This document shows, in pieces, positions 42,991-53,613 of a stretch of 64,000 nucleotides of DNA (position 1 is the stretch's first letter; the number at the start of each line of letters is the position of its first letter). The position numbers and the translations under genes are program-made. Location: NCBI GenBank assembly GCA_018449715.1, contig JAAVVA010000001.1:930001-994000 (forward strand), given 5' to 3'. The notes beneath the pieces were generated by a model. It saw only the letters and a list, made by a program, of their open reading frames with translations, did not search any database and was not told the DNA's origin. Source of the DNA: Acidobacteriaceae bacterium dw_441 (GTDB taxonomy: Bacteria; Acidobacteriota; Terriglobia; Terriglobales; Acidobacteriaceae).

Positions 42991-43133
42991 TCGAGCATCC
43001 TGTTTCTCTCATCCCGTTATCCTCTCTTCGAATCCGCTTATCACAATGCCTTATGCCTGAGTCATTTCCTTTCTTGAAACGGTACAATCGACTTCGGTAG
43101 TAGATGTACTGACCTGCCGAGGATATTGCTTTT

Positions 43134-45317
43134 ATGGCCCGACAGTCCGGTGGTGTGATGGAAAAGAAGAAGACCGCGGGAGCGGTGAGCGGAACCACGC
43201 TTACGCGCGAGCAGATGGTAGAGTTCTACCGCTGGATGTACCTGTCCCGTCGAACGGACGATCGCGAGATCGTACTGAAACGGCAACAGAAGATCTTCTT
43301 TCAGATATCGTGCGCGGGCCATGAGGCGTTGCTGGTCGCGGCGGGTATGGCGATGCGTCCGGGCTACGACTGGTTCTTCCCCTACTACCGCGACCGTGCC
43401 ATCTGCCTGGTGCTGGGCAACACGGTTGAAGAACAACTCTTGCAGGCCGTGGGTGCCGCAGACGATCCCGCGAGCGGCGGACGCCAGATGCCTTCGCACT
43501 GGTCCAGCCCGAAGCTGCATATCGTCAGCCCTTCTTCCGCCACTGCGACGCAGTGCCTTCATGCCGTCGGGTGCGCCGAGGCGGGACGTTACTTTGCGAA
43601 TCATCCTGAGGCCACGAAGAAGCACGAAGGGGACTATCGCGAGTTCAAGGACGTGGTCTTTCAAGGAGACGAGGTCGTTTACGTCTCGATCGGCGAAGGC
43701 TCGACGAGTCAGGGAGAGTTCTGGGAGGCCCTGAACACCGCGAGCAACAGCAAGCTGCCGGTGGTCTTCGTGGTCGAGGATAACGGCTACGCCATCTCGA
43801 CGCCGGTGGAGGCGAACACGCCCGGCGGAAACATCTCGAAGCTGGTGGCGAACTTTCCGAACTTCCACTTCGCTGAAGTCGATGGTACGGATCCCATCGC
43901 GAGCTACAACGCGATGACCGAGGCTGTGGCCTACTGCCGCGCAGGCAAGGGACCGGCGCTGGTGCATGGTCATGTGATCCGTCCGTACTCGCACTCGCTG
44001 AGCGACGATGAACGGCAGTACCGTACGGCTGCCGAGTTGGACGCCGATGCGCAGCGCGACCCGATCTCGCAGATGCAGCTTTGGCTGCTACGCGAAGGGA
44101 TTCTCGACGAGGATGGCATCAACCGGCTGGAACGCCAGGTGGATGAAGAGGTGCAGCGCGCAGCGGACAGGGCTTTGGCCGCGGCTCCTCCGACTCCCGA
44201 CACGATTCTGAAGTACGTCTACTCCGAGAGCCTGACCCCGATGGATACGCGGTACGACCGCGAGCCGGAGATGGTCGACGACGGCAACGAGCGCACGATG
44301 GCCGACCTGATCAACGCCTGCCTGAAGGACGAGATGCGCCGCGACGAGCGCATCGTGATCTTCGGCGAAGACGTGGCCGATGCGACGCGCGACAAGGCCT
44401 TGCGCGAGGGTAAGTTCAAGGGCAAGGGGGGCGTCTTCAAGCTGACCTCCGGGCTGCAGCTTGAGTTCGGCAACGACCGGGTGTGGAACTCGCCGCTGGC
44501 AGAGGCCAACATCGTGGGCCGCGCCGTGGGAATGGCCGTGCGCGGGTTGAAGCCCGTGGTCGAGATTCAGTTCTTCGACTACATCTGGCCCGCGATGCAC
44601 CAGATGAGGAACGAGATGTCGGTGCTGCGGTGGAGGTCGAACAACGGCTTTAGCTGCCCGATGGTGATTCGCGTTCCCATCGGCGGGTATCTTACGGGCG
44701 GCTCGATCTATCATTCGCAGTCGGGCGAGAGCATCTTTACCCACACGCCGGGCGTGCGGATCGTGATGCCGTCGAATGCTCTGGACGCGCTGGGGCTGCT
44801 GCGGACGGCGGTCCGTTGCGACGACCCGGTGATCTTCCTCGAGCACAAGCGGCTGTACCGCGAGACCTTCGGGCGGAGCCTCTATCCCGGGCCGGAGTAC
44901 GCAATTCCGTTTGGCAAGGCTAGCATCGTGAAGCCGGGTAAGAACCTCACGTTGATCACCTACGGCGCGGTGGTTCCGCGTGCGCTGCAGGCGGCGCAGA
45001 GGATTCAGCGTGAGAAGGGAATCGACGTCGAGGTAATCGACCTTCGCAGCCTCGCCCCCTACGACTGGGAGACGATTGCGGAGAGCGTGCGCAAGACCAA
45101 CCGCGTGATCGTGGCTCACGAGGACATGCTGAGCTGGGGATACGGCGCGGAGATCGCGGCGCGCATCTCTGATGAGCTGTTCCACGATCTCGACGCCCCG
45201 GTGCGGCGTGTGGCCTCGATGGACACGTTCGTCGCCTACCAGCCTCTGCTGGAGGATGTGATCCTGCCGCAGCCGCAGCATCTGTACGACGCGATAGCCA
45301 ATCTGGCGGCGTTCTAG
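43134..45317 (+). CDS. fused 2-oxo acid (branched-chain) dehydrogenase E1, alpha plus beta
   Basis: 727 residues. Alpha half (about 20-375): thiamine-diphosphate motif [18 protein letters not shown] with the later [10 protein letters not shown]. Beta half (about 395-727): VIFGEDVAD, then [29 protein letters not shown] and a C-terminal transketolase domain with [17 protein letters not shown]. The two chains, normally separate, are in one frame without a stop. It decarboxylates branched 2-oxo acids or similar and feeds E2. No E2 or E3 gene is adjacent. A -10-like TACAAT is at 43083-43088. Confidence 0.92.
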   Translation: MARQSGGVMEKKKTAGAVSGTTLTREQMVEFYRWMYLSRRTDDREIVLKRQQKIFFQISCAGHEALLVAAGMAMRPGYDWFFPYYRDRAICLVLGNTVEEQLLQAVGAADDPASGGRQMPSHWSSPKLHIVSPSSATATQCLHAVGCAEAGRYFANHPEATKKHEGDYREFKDVVFQGDEVVYVSIGEGSTSQGEFWEALNTASNSKLPVVFVVEDNGYAISTPVEANTPGGNISKLVANFPNFHFAEVDGTDPIASYNAMTEAVAYCRAGKGPALVHGHVIRPYSHSLSDDERQYRTAAELDADAQRDPISQMQLWLLREGILDEDGINRLERQVDEEVQRAADRALAAAPPTPDTILKYVYSESLTPMDTRYDREPEMVDDGNERTMADLINACLKDEMRRDERIVIFGEDVADATRDKALREGKFKGKGGVFKLTSGLQLEFGNDRVWNSPLAEANIVGRAVGMAVRGLKPVVEIQFFDYIWPAMHQMRNEMSVLRWRSNNGFSCPMVIRVPIGGYLTGGSIYHSQSGESIFTHTPGVRIVMPSNALDALGLLRTAVRCDDPVIFLEHKRLYRETFGRSLYPGPEYAIPFGKASIVKPGKNLTLITYGAVVPRALQAAQRIQREKGIDVEVIDLRSLAPYDWETIAESVRKTNRVIVAHEDMLSWGYGAEIAARISDELFHDLDAPVRRVASMDTFVAYQPLLEDVILPQPQHLYDAIANLAAF

Positions 45318-45973
45318 CCATCTTACGAATTGGGGTGTTCGTTCCGTAACTTCTGGAACAGCCGGAGACAGCTCACGAACTGTCTCACGGTATCGCCTTC
45401 TTCTGGAAAGACGTGGTAACGATGCTGCTAATGTCACTTTAGTTACTATGCTGGAATTCGGAAGGATTGCGTGCCAGAACGAAACAGGCTGCGCAGGTCA
45501 CGGTCAGGCCAACGTGATGTTCGTTCCGGGAGGCAATGTTCAGGGTGGAAGGAGTTCGTGGAGGGTGATCGGGCCTGCCGAATGAGCCGTTGAGCGAATG
45601 GCTATATCTTACTGTTACAACATGCTTTAGTAATGTCATGGGAAAGGGTAGCTTCCCATACGCTCGTCTGCCGTGTTCTTGACCGGGTCTTGGGGGAAGA
45701 TCGAGGACATCCTCTGGGCTTCGAAGTGTGCGTTGCTGGCTTTCCGGGATCGGTTTATCCCATTTTCGGAATATTGAAGTTGTATAAATTCAAAAAAAAG
45801 AAGAAATAGGCACAACCTTTCCCCTTATTCCGCGTCATATTGGATGTAACAAACAGTCAGGGTTCGCAGTTCCCACAGCCTTGGCTTCACCTATCCGCAA
45901 TACCAAGCACCTCCCTATGTAAGGGCCCCCAGTGTACCGGGGGCCTTCTCGCCTTTAAGTCTCAAGGATTCAA
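45318..45973. other. 656-bp intergenic stretch without a supported gene
   Basis: AT-richer than its flanks. It holds inverted repeats GAGACAG-N8-CTGTCTC (45365-45386) and ATGGGAA-N8-TTCCCAT (45638-45659), an A-rich run near 45790 and a terminator at 45924-45945. A TATAAA at about 45784 followed by that terminator could bound a small RNA of about 150 nt, but no -35 box supports it. Short frames inside (for example 45439-45639) lack ribosome sites and family features. Confidence 0.4.
45924..45945. terminator. probable bidirectional terminator
   Basis: GGCCCCC (45924-45930) and GGGGGCC (45939-45945) pair around an 8-nt loop. It lies 28 bp after the end of the minus-strand DoxX gene. The T content after the stem is modest on both strands. 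Confidence 0.6.
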
Positions 45974-46399
45974 TCAGGATAGGCCGAGTTTACGGTCGAA
46001 CGCGCAGGCCCCGGCTCCATAGAAGAAGAGCATCAGGGCGATGGCCAGCAGCGCCAGCGAGTATTCGGAGCCAGGGTAACCGTGATGGCGGTTGACCAGC
46101 GCAATGGCGAAGGCCATGTTGATGGTGACGAAGAAAGCCGCCAGCCGGGTTAATAGTCCAAGAATCAGGAAGATACCGCCGACAAACTCTGTCAGGGCTG
46201 AGACGATTCCAAGCCAGTAGGGCAGGCCCATCGAGGCGACCATGTGGCTGTGGCGCTCGAGGGCGCTGAAGGCGTTGCCTCCGTGGAAGCCACTGGAGGG
46301 AATGACCTTGTCGTAGCCGTGGAAGACCATAGAGGCTCCGAGGACGAGCCGTAGAACGAACGCTCCCCACGGTTGCAGGTTATTGAGAAAGTTCGACAT
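45974..46399 (-). CDS. DoxX-family membrane protein
   Basis: 141 residues, four hydrophobic helices. Family features: RLVLGASMVFHGYDKV in the first helix, GGIFLILGLLTRLAA in the second and a C-terminal LALLAIALMLFFYGAGA. DoxX-like proteins are associated with quinol or thiol redox at the membrane; substrate unknown here. The pseudo-hydrolase gene lies 32 bp upstream on the same strand, so they may share a transcript. Confidence 0.88.
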   Translation of the reverse strand: MSNFLNNLQPWGAFVLRLVLGASMVFHGYDKVIPSSGFHGGNAFSALERHSHMVASMGLPYWLGIVSALTEFVGGIFLILGLLTRLAAFFVTINMAFAIALVNRHHGYPGSEYSLALLAIALMLFFYGAGACAFDRKLGLS

Positions 46400-46431
46400 A
46401 CCTTACAAAGCGTAGCGCAGAGAGCAGGTAG

Positions 46432-47346
46432 TCAGGGCTGTTTTGTGCCGGTGAGTGCCGGGGAAGGCACCGGGAGGTACTGGTCGAGGAAGCGGCGGAT
46501 GGCCTCGTTGAACTGCGGTCCCTGCGGGGAGGGGAGCGAGACGACGATTTTCGGGGAGGCAGCTGTGCGGAAGGCGGGCGTTTCGTTCTGGTTGCCTTCC
46601 AGCAACAACTTGGGGCTGGTGAGCGTCTTCAGAGGCTCGGCGAGGGGGAAATCTTCCTTGAAGAGCAGGCCGGTCGGCAGGTATCGCCATGCCGTCTTTC
46701 GGATGGTGGTTTCGCGCAGGTCGCCCAGGGGGGAGTCGAGGATGACGGCTCGTATCTCGTGGTGAGACGCGGCGAGGTGCGCGGCCAAGGATGCTCCTAC
46801 GCCGACCCCATAGGGGATGATGGAGGAGGGTTGCACACCGCGCATTCCGGTGAGGAAGCGGAAGGCGGCCTCGGAGTCCTCGGTCATGCGCTGCTGGCTG
46901 GGACGGCCTTCGGCACTCTGCCCGTAGCCGCGATAGTCGAAGGCGAAGACATTGAGTCCGAGTGCCTGCAGGGCCGATTGCGTGGCGGCGGAGTCCGTGC
47001 GCGAGCCGTCGCCGCCGGGCAGGAAGAGTACGGTGAGTCCGCTGTAGGGGGTGCCCGCGGGGGCGGGGAGAAACTCGCCTGCAAGCTGCGGCTGGCCGGT
47101 GGATTCGGAGTCGAAGTGCACGAGATTCTGCGAAGACGAGGCTGTGGCCGGCTTGCGCGAGGGATGCAGAACGATCTGCCACTGGCCCTGGTAGAAGAGC
47201 AGGCACAGGGCGAGGTAGACGCACGCAATTGCCGCGGCCAGCATGGCTCCAAAGGCCTTGAGCAGCCACGAACCAGCGACGACTTCGGGCACATGGGGCG
47301 GGATGCTCTGTTGGCGGGGCTTTGGTTTTGCAGCAGGACGGGGCAT
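46432..47346 (-). CDS. alpha/beta-hydrolase-fold protein lacking catalytic residues
   Basis: 304 residues. A membrane anchor at about 34-52, then an alpha/beta-hydrolase fold with LFLPGGDGSR (oxyanion strand) and FAFDYRGYGQS. The nucleophile elbow reads YGVGVGA (about 179-185), with Gly182 where Ser should be; the acid loop reads GNQNE and no His is found where the catalytic His belongs. The fold seems kept but the triad lost, so it may act as a binding or scaffolding protein. Probably co-transcribed with the DoxX gene downstream. Confidence 0.8.
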   Translation of the reverse strand: MPRPAAKPKPRQQSIPPHVPEVVAGSWLLKAFGAMLAAAIACVYLALCLLFYQGQWQIVLHPSRKPATASSSQNLVHFDSESTGQPQLAGEFLPAPAGTPYSGLTVLFLPGGDGSRTDSAATQSALQALGLNVFAFDYRGYGQSAEGRPSQQRMTEDSEAAFRFLTGMRGVQPSSIIPYGVGVGASLAAHLAASHHEIRAVILDSPLGDLRETTIRKTAWRYLPTGLLFKEDFPLAEPLKTLTSPKLLLEGNQNETPAFRTAASPKIVVSLPSPQGPQFNEAIRRFLDQYLPVPSPALTGTKQP

Positions 47347-47400
47347 TGGTGGGTCTTTTACGACTTTAGCATCTCGGCGCGGTCTTCCGTAGCCGTTAGC

Positions 47401-47736
47401 ATGGAAGGGGTGGAGGAGAAGCGGTTGGCTAAGTGGGTAAGGTTATGTGGCGTCGCCGAGGCTCCCGCGCCGGGAGAGGTGGCGGAGGCCGAGGCGGAAG
47501 GCATTTCGGTCTGCATTGCGAACATTGGAGGCGAGCTTTCGGCCATCGACAATTGGTGTCCGCATCGTCGCGGCCCTCTGGGGCAGGGGTGGATCGAGCG
47601 CGACTGCGTGGTATGCCCGTGGCATGGCTGGAGCTTCCACGCGAAGACCGGGGTGGCGGTGTCTCCTGAGGGAGAGCGCGTCGAGGCCTTTCCGCTGCGT
47701 GTGGAAGGCGCGGACGTTCTGATCGATATCGAGTAG
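47401..47736 (+). CDS. Rieske [2Fe-2S] ferredoxin-like protein
   Basis: 111 residues. The cluster motifs are CPHRRGPL (about 53-60) and CPWHGWSF (about 71-78), the standard C-x-H...C-x2-H pattern. The form without a membrane helix matches soluble Rieske proteins of the NirD or dioxygenase-ferredoxin type. No ribosome site precedes the ATG at 47401; TTG 47425 with GGAGGAG upstream is a possible real start (8 residues shorter). Electron partner not evident nearby. Confidence 0.85.
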   Translation: MEGVEEKRLAKWVRLCGVAEAPAPGEVAEAEAEGISVCIANIGGELSAIDNWCPHRRGPLGQGWIERDCVVCPWHGWSFHAKTGVAVSPEGERVEAFPLRVEGADVLIDIE

Positions 47737-47798
47737 CGAACGCAATTCAATGGACGTTCGTTCGAGGAGCTTCAACTCTTGGTATCCTGCATTCAGGA

Positions 47799-49418
47799 AT
47801 GGCTAAAAAACCGATTGTTCTTACGATTCTTGATGGGTGGGGCTACCGCGCTGAGACGCATGGCAACGCCATCGCGCTGGCACGCAAGCCGAACTATGAC
47901 CGGCTTCTTGCGGAGTTTCCCAACACGCTGATTCGCGCCAGCGAACACTTCGTCGGATTGCCCGACGGCCAGATGGGCAACTCCGAGGTGGGGCATCTGA
48001 ACCTTGGCGCGGGGCGCATCGTCCGCATGGACATCACCCGCATCGACTCAGCTATCGCCGATGGCAGCTTCTTCAGCGACCCCACGCTTCTGAAGGCCTA
48101 TGACCTGGCCTCGCAGGATGGCCGTGCGCTGCATCTTTTCGGGCTGCTCTCCGATGGAGGAGTTCATTCGCACCAGCGGCATCTCTACGCTCTGCTGAAG
48201 CTGGCCGCGCAGAAGGGGCTTCAGCGCGTTTTTGTGCACGCCTTCATGGATGGACGCGACACGATGCCGAACAGCGGCATCGGGCATCTTGAAGCGCTGG
48301 AGCAGCAGCTTCGCGAGCACGGCGTCGGGCAGATCGCCTCGGTCTCGGGACGCTACTACGCGATGGACCGCGACCTGCGCTGGGAGAAGGAGCGGCAGGC
48401 CTTCGACGCGATGGTGACGGGGCATCCGCAGGGCGGGACCTACGCCGATCCATTGGCGCGTGTGCGTGAGCTTTACAGCAATGAGATCACGGACGAGTTC
48501 GTGCCGCCGTTCACGGTGGTCGATCAGCACGGCGCGGCGATCGGGCCGATCCGCTCGAACGATGTTTGCCTCTGCTTCAACTATCGCGCCGACCGCGTTC
48601 GCCAGATTACCCGTGTGCTGGCGCGCAACTGCGATGTTCCCGGCGGGCTGACGGCGGACAATGCGCTCGACCTGCCGAAGGCCGCGGAGCTTGACCTTGA
48701 GATTCCGCGCACCGAGGTTCCGCAGAACATCCACTACGTCTGCATGACGCGGTACGACAAGAACTTCACGGTACCGGTGGTGATTCCGCCGGAGTCGATG
48801 GAGAACCTACTGGCCAACGTGATGGCCGACGCGGGGCTTCGCAACCTGCGCGTAGCCGAGACGGAGAAGTACGCGCACGTCACGTACTTCTTCAACGGCG
48901 GTATCGAGAAGCCCTTTCCCGGCGAGGACCGCGTGCTGATTCCGTCGCAGAAGGTGGCGACTTACGATCTTGCGCCAGAGATGTCGGCTGCGGGGATCGC
49001 CGATGCCGTGGTGAAGGCCGTGAACGACACAGCTTTCGACATCATCATCGTGAACTTCGCCAACGCGGACATGGTGGGACACTCGGGCAAGATCGAGCCG
49101 ACGGTGCGCGCGGTTGAAACGGTCGATGCGCAGCTTGGACGCATCTATAAGGCCGTTCGCGAGAAGGCAGGGGCATTGCTCATCACCGCCGATCACGGAA
49201 ACGCCGAGCTTCTGATCGACCCTCTGACCGGAGGACCGCATACGGCTCACACGACGAACCCTGTGCCGTTCATCCTTGTGACCGACGAGCGCGATACGAG
49301 CCACCATGAAATTCTTCGCGCCGGTGGAAGCCTGCGCGATATCTCGCCGACGATCCTGAAGCTGGCAGGCTTGAAGAAGCCGGAAGAGATGACCGGCGTC
49401 AGCCTGGAGAATATTTAG
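47799..49418 (+). CDS. gpmI: 2,3-bisphosphoglycerate-independent phosphoglycerate mutase
   Basis: 539 residues. Metal ligand D12 (LDGWGYR) and the catalytic Ser62 ([13 protein letters not shown]) are in place; the insertion domain with VHAFMDGRD and RYYAMDRD and the C-terminal metal site with ADHGNAE and HT are typical. It interconverts 3- and 2-phosphoglycerate in glycolysis using Mn2+. It stands alone on its strand, with a terminator just downstream. Confidence 0.96.
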   Translation: MAKKPIVLTILDGWGYRAETHGNAIALARKPNYDRLLAEFPNTLIRASEHFVGLPDGQMGNSEVGHLNLGAGRIVRMDITRIDSAIADGSFFSDPTLLKAYDLASQDGRALHLFGLLSDGGVHSHQRHLYALLKLAAQKGLQRVFVHAFMDGRDTMPNSGIGHLEALEQQLREHGVGQIASVSGRYYAMDRDLRWEKERQAFDAMVTGHPQGGTYADPLARVRELYSNEITDEFVPPFTVVDQHGAAIGPIRSNDVCLCFNYRADRVRQITRVLARNCDVPGGLTADNALDLPKAAELDLEIPRTEVPQNIHYVCMTRYDKNFTVPVVIPPESMENLLANVMADAGLRNLRVAETEKYAHVTYFFNGGIEKPFPGEDRVLIPSQKVATYDLAPEMSAAGIADAVVKAVNDTAFDIIIVNFANADMVGHSGKIEPTVRAVETVDAQLGRIYKAVREKAGALLITADHGNAELLIDPLTGGPHTAHTTNPVPFILVTDERDTSHHEILRAGGSLRDISPTILKLAGLKKPEEMTGVSLENI

Positions 49419-49454
49419 CCAGCCTGGAAAACGTATAGTCGAAGCAAAAATAAG

Positions 49455-49484
49455 AACCGGCAGCGATTCGCATCGCTGCCGGTT
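49455..49484. terminator. bidirectional intrinsic terminator after gpmI
   Basis: AACCGGCAGCGA and TCGCTGCCGGTT pair perfectly (12 bp, 6-nt loop), followed by TTCGTTTT on the plus strand. It separates gpmI from the convergent phosphatase gene. Confidence 0.9.
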
Positions 49485-49506
49485 TCGTTTTGCCTGTAGA
49501 TGTTGC

Positions 49507-50517
49507 TTAGCTGAGGATCTTCATCTCACCCGCGGGCGTCTTGGTGAAGCCGTGGATGATGCGTCCGGTCTCGTCGAGGTGCAGCATCGTCAGCTTGTCT
49601 TCGGCGATCTGAAGATGGCTGAAGCCGTGGACCTTCGCAGCGTAGGGGCCGCGCTTGTCCTCTTCGATCTTCAGGGTGTAGAGATCGGCTCCGCCGCCGC
49701 CCGAGAGCGAGAACGAGGTGGGGTGGTTCTCGAACTCAAGGTGCTGCATGTCGTGGTCGTGTCCAGCGAGATAGAGGTGAGCCTTGTGCTCGCGCAGAAG
49801 CGGGTCCCACTCGGCGATCAGGGTCTTGTGGTCGCCGTGAGGTCCGTTCGAGTAGACGGGGTGGTGCGCCATCACGATGAGGTAGGGAGTGGTGCGCGGC
49901 TTCGCCAGCTCGGCCTTCAGCCAGTTGAGCTGCTCGGCCTGGTCCTCGGGTGTGAGGGTGAAGTTGACCTTCTCCCCTTCGTGCATGGGGTGGTAGACGT
50001 TGCTGTCGAGCGCGATGACGGTGGCCAGAGGCTTGTGCTGCGGGAACTCGAAGCTGTACCAGCGCGAGGGCATCGTCCAGCGGGTATTGCCGCGCTTCGC
50101 ATAGGCAAGCTCCGCGTCGAGCTTGCTGACGGTCAAGGGCATCCGCTGGTAGTCGTGGTTGCCGGGGATAGCGTAAGCCGTGCAGTCGAAGACCGACTTC
50201 GGATACATATCCTCGAACTGCGTTTTCCAGCGCGTGTCATCGACGCCGCCGGGAAGGTCGCCGTACCAGTTGTCGCCGAGCATCAGCAGGGCGTCGGGCT
50301 TCAGCGAATGCTCGCGCACGTAGGCGGCCATCGCATCGGCAACAGACTTCTGGGCTGTGGGGTTCTCGGCTCCCCAGTCGCCGACCATGAACCAGTGATG
50401 AGCGTTGTCGCCCTTGGAGTGAACCTTTGCGAGCGAGGGAAGCGAACCAAGACCTGCGAGTGCACTGAAGGCAAAGCTCTGACGAAGAAAGCTGCGGCGG
50501 CTGAGTGTCGTGTTCAT
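49507..50517 (-). CDS. Tat-exported metallophosphoesterase, purple acid phosphatase-like
   Basis: 336 residues. N-terminal SRRSFLR twin-Arg signal (about 6-12) with a hydrophobic stretch to about 31. The metal motifs GDWG, GDNWYGD, GNHDY, HHP and GHDHD-x-QH are all present in order, which is the metallophosphoesterase set of tartrate-resistant acid phosphatases. It should be a folded, Tat-exported phosphatase with a binuclear centre. Alone on its strand between gpmI and recR. Confidence 0.92.
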   Translation of the reverse strand: MNTTLSRRSFLRQSFAFSALAGLGSLPSLAKVHSKGDNAHHWFMVGDWGAENPTAQKSVADAMAAYVREHSLKPDALLMLGDNWYGDLPGGVDDTRWKTQFEDMYPKSVFDCTAYAIPGNHDYQRMPLTVSKLDAELAYAKRGNTRWTMPSRWYSFEFPQHKPLATVIALDSNVYHPMHEGEKVNFTLTPEDQAEQLNWLKAELAKPRTTPYLIVMAHHPVYSNGPHGDHKTLIAEWDPLLREHKAHLYLAGHDHDMQHLEFENHPTSFSLSGGGGADLYTLKIEEDKRGPYAAKVHGFSHLQIAEDKLTMLHLDETGRIIHGFTKTPAGEMKILS

Positions 50518-50546
50518 TTCGTGTTTTGTACTACACGGAGATGAAT

Positions 50547-51152
50547 TTATGACAAAAGCTCGCGTCGTCCTTCGAGAGCACGCGACATGGTGATCTCGTC
50601 CGCGTACTCGATGTCGCTGCCTGCGGGGACTCCTGTAGCGATGCGCGTGATTTTGACGCGTGGTTCTGTGCGTCGAATCTCGTCGGCGAGATATCGTGCC
50701 GTGGCCTCGCCCTCGGTCGTGGGAGAGGTGGCGAGGATAACCTCATCCATCTCCGGCAGCCGCGTCAGAAGGTTGGCGATGCGAAGCTGCTCCGGCCCTA
50801 CGCCGCCGATGGGCGACAGCGTGCCGTGCAGTACGTGGTAGACACCCGCGAAGCTGCGCGTCTTTTCGATGGTGGCGATGTTGGTTGGCTCTTCGACCAC
50901 GCAGACCAGCCGCTGGTCGCGCACGGGGTTCGTGCAGTAGCTGCACGGATCGACGTCGGTGATGTTGTTGCAGATCGAGCAGAGCCGCAGGTGCGCCTTC
51001 AGCTCGCGGATGGCGCTGGCGAGTTTTTCCGCGTCATCCGCGGAGGAGCGCAGCACATGGAAGGCGAGCCGTTGCGCGCTCTTGGTTCCGATGCCGGGCA
51101 GCTTGCGCAGCTCGTCGATCAGCCGAGTCATCGGCTCTGCGAAGCGAGCCAC
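50547..51152 (-). CDS. recR: recombination protein RecR
   Basis: 201 residues, the usual length. Helix-hairpin-helix at [18 protein letters not shown] (about 16-33); zinc site C-x2-C-x9-C-x2-C in [16 protein letters not shown]; Toprim domain with [12 protein letters not shown] start; the codon overlaps the ybaB stop by 1 nt. Part of the conserved dnaX-ybaB-recR operon, reading on the minus strand. Confidence 0.96.
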   Translation of the reverse strand: MARFAEPMTRLIDELRKLPGIGTKSAQRLAFHVLRSSADDAEKLASAIRELKAHLRLCSICNNITDVDPCSYCTNPVRDQRLVCVVEEPTNIATIEKTRSFAGVYHVLHGTLSPIGGVGPEQLRIANLLTRLPEMDEVILATSPTTEGEATARYLADEIRRTEPRVKITRIATGVPAGSDIEYADEITMSRALEGRRELLS

Positions 51153-51475
51153 TAGCTCAACCCCGGCAGGTCAAGCCCGCCCATCATCCCTGCGACGCTG
51201 GACTTCATCGCCTCGTCGGCGCGGCGTCCGGCCTCGTTGACGGCTGCGGCGATCAGGTCTTCCAGCAACTCGAGATCGCTGCCCGCGCTGCCGATGGCAG
51301 AGGGCTCGATCTTCAGCCGCAGCACTTCTTTCTTGCCGTTCATTCGAACCGTGACCACACCGCCGCCGCTTGAGGCCTCGACGATGGTCTCGGCGAGCTT
51401 GCGCTCCATCTGCTCCTGCATCTGGCGCGCCTGCCCCATCATCTCTTTCATCTTTGCTAGGTCTGAGAGGTTCAT
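51152..51475 (-). CDS. ybaB: YbaB/EbfC nucleoid-associated protein
   Basis: 107 residues. [21 protein letters not shown] at the N-terminus and [18 protein letters not shown] then [10 protein letters not shown] are the family pattern. It binds DNA as a dimer. It starts 18 nt after dnaX ends and its stop overlaps recR. The longer frame to 51793 runs inside dnaX and was dropped. Confidence 0.95.
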   Translation of the reverse strand: MNLSDLAKMKEMMGQARQMQEQMERKLAETIVEASSGGGVVTVRMNGKKEVLRLKIEPSAIGSAGSDLELLEDLIAAAVNEAGRRADEAMKSSVAGMMGGLDLPGLS

Positions 51476-51492
51476 ACGCAATCCTTCTTGGG

Positions 51493-53613
51493 TTAGTCTT
51501 CGCGCAGGTCGATCACGTTGCGGATCTCGGCGTTGAAGAGCTGCTGGGCCTGCTGGACGAGGGGATGCTCCATCGCCTTGGCCTGCACACTGCCGGTCTT
51601 CGCGGCGCGTGGTTTCTTCGCCGAGGCAGAGCCTCCTGCCACGCCGGGCAGAAGCATCAGCTTCAGGGTGCCCGCTCCCGCGTTGCGCAATGCGTTGCGG
51701 ACGATGCGGTCGGCCTCGGGATTGACGACCATCGGCAGCATCGTCTTCGAAAGCTCGGTCTGGACGCGAAGCTCGTCGCCCGCGATGGTCCACTCGGCGT
51801 CGGCGAGAGCATCGGAGGCGGACCCTTGTCCCTTGACTGCTCCGAGGGCTTCGACGGCGATGCGTTGCAGGTCGTCCGCCGAGGAGGAGCCGGAGGGAGC
51901 CGGTGCCGCCGCACCTGCTACAGGAGCGGGAGGAGCCACAGGTTCTGGTTCCGGCTCAACAGGAGGAGCAGGAGACGCGAAAACGGGGGGGAAATCCTTC
52001 AGCGGCTCGACGGGAGGCGCTTCCACTACCTGAATTGGAAGCGGTTCCACGGAAGGCTGAAACGACGGAGGCTCAGGAGCCTCTTCAATCGCTGGCGGTT
52101 CGGCGACGGCTGTAAATGCTGGTGGCGAGGCGACGGGCTCAGGTTCGGGGTCGACGATTGCGACCGCCGGAGCTGGAGCAGGAGCCGGTACTGTTGCCGC
52201 CTGAACAGGCGCGGGACGTGGAGCAGCCTGGACCGGAGCCGGTGGCGGCGGAGTCGCCGGGGTGAAGGTTTTGCGCGAGTTGTCCGTCCCGAAGGGCGAG
52301 AACGCGGGCTTCGCGGGAGCCGGGGGAGCGACAGGCGCAGAAGGTCTTGCCGGTGCCGCGGAAGAGGGCCGCGATGCGCTCGAAGAGGGAGCTGCCGGAC
52401 GGGGAGTCGTCCCGCCGGAGGTGCCGGAGCCGCCCGATATAGGGAACTTGCTCAGAAGCTCTTCGACCGGAAGCAGCCTTTGCAGGTGGACCAACTTCAG
52501 CAGACCAAGCTCGAAGTGGAAGCGCTGCTCCTGCCGGTAGCCAAGCTCGTCGAAGGTGCGGAGCATCACCTGCATGAAGCGCGTCAGTTCCTCTTCGGTG
52601 AAGAGCGAGGCCGAGCGGGCGGCGCGCTTCTGCTCGTCGGTAGAGATCTGAAGAAGCTCGGTCGAAGGTCCATCGACCTCGACACCCGCAACCTTGGCGA
52701 TGACGCAGTTGCGAAGGTAGCGCACGAACTGGCGCGCAAGCTGCGCCGGGCTGTTGCCCGCGTCCAGAAGCTCGTTGGCCACCGTCATCACATCGGCGCT
52801 GCGGTTCGCGTTCACGGCTTCGAGTACGCGCTCGAAGACCGCGTTGGGAACCGTGCCCATCAGGTCGCGTATCTGAGAGGCGTCGAGGCGCGCCTTTCCG
52901 TCTTCAAGAGGAGCTGAGGCGATGGCCTGGTCCATGATGGAGAGCGCGTCGCGCATGGAGCCGTCGCCGGCTTCGGCCAGCAGGGCTAGCGCGGCTTCGT
53001 CGGCCTCCACGCCTTCTTTTTGGGCGATGCCGCGAAGCTCTCCGAGAATATCGACCAGCTTGACCGCGTGAAAGCTGAAGTGCTGGCAGCGCGAGCGCAC
53101 GGTCTGAGGAATGTCCTCCGGCTGCGTCGTCGCCATCATGAAGACGATGTGGTCCGGCGGCTCCTCGAGGGTCTTCAACAAGGCGTTGAAGGCCGCGTCG
53201 GTGATCTGGTGCGCCTCGTCGAGGATGTAAATCTTGTAGCGGTCGCGCGCCGGACGGTAGCGGGCGGCGTCGCGCAGCTCGCGAATCTCGTCGATGCCGC
53301 GGTTGGTGGCGGCGTCGATCTCGATCACATCGACCGCGTTGCCTGCACGAATCTCGACGCAGGACTCGCAGACCTCGCAGGGCTCAGCCGTGGGGCGCTG
53401 GGGGCTGCCGATCGCGGTGCGGCAGTTGAGCGCCATCGCCAGGATGCGGGCGATGGTCGTCTTGCCGATTCCGCGGTGTCCGCTGAAGATGTAGCCGTGG
53501 GCGATGCGTCCCTGTGTAAGGGCGTTCATCAGCGTCACGGTTACGTGGTCCTGCCCCGCGACATCGGCGAAGCGCTGGGGGCGGTACTTTCTTGCTAAAA
53601 CCTGATATGCCAT
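51493..53613 (-). CDS. dnaX: DNA polymerase III subunits gamma and tau
   Basis: 706 residues. Walker A GHRGIGKT at 45-52; zinc module C64, C79, C82, C85 (CEVCESC); DEAH box ILDEAHQI; sensor region PQTVRSRCQHFSF. AAA+ domains and collar occupy about 1-370; a long Pro/Ala-rich linker (about 385-580) follows, then a C-terminal domain. It is the clamp-loader motor. No obvious frameshift slippery site was noted for a shorter gamma form. Confidence 0.95.
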   Translation of the reverse strand: MAYQVLARKYRPQRFADVAGQDHVTVTLMNALTQGRIAHGYIFSGHRGIGKTTIARILAMALNCRTAIGSPQRPTAEPCEVCESCVEIRAGNAVDVIEIDAATNRGIDEIRELRDAARYRPARDRYKIYILDEAHQITDAAFNALLKTLEEPPDHIVFMMATTQPEDIPQTVRSRCQHFSFHAVKLVDILGELRGIAQKEGVEADEAALALLAEAGDGSMRDALSIMDQAIASAPLEDGKARLDASQIRDLMGTVPNAVFERVLEAVNANRSADVMTVANELLDAGNSPAQLARQFVRYLRNCVIAKVAGVEVDGPSTELLQISTDEQKRAARSASLFTEEELTRFMQVMLRTFDELGYRQEQRFHFELGLLKLVHLQRLLPVEELLSKFPISGGSGTSGGTTPRPAAPSSSASRPSSAAPARPSAPVAPPAPAKPAFSPFGTDNSRKTFTPATPPPPAPVQAAPRPAPVQAATVPAPAPAPAVAIVDPEPEPVASPPAFTAVAEPPAIEEAPEPPSFQPSVEPLPIQVVEAPPVEPLKDFPPVFASPAPPVEPEPEPVAPPAPVAGAAAPAPSGSSSADDLQRIAVEALGAVKGQGSASDALADAEWTIAGDELRVQTELSKTMLPMVVNPEADRIVRNALRNAGAGTLKLMLLPGVAGGSASAKKPRAAKTGSVQAKAMEHPLVQQAQQLFNAEIRNVIDLRED

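Noticed and set aside
45439..45639. 66-residue minus-strand frame in the 45-kb gap
   Set aside because: No ribosome site, no domain and no neighbour to couple to.
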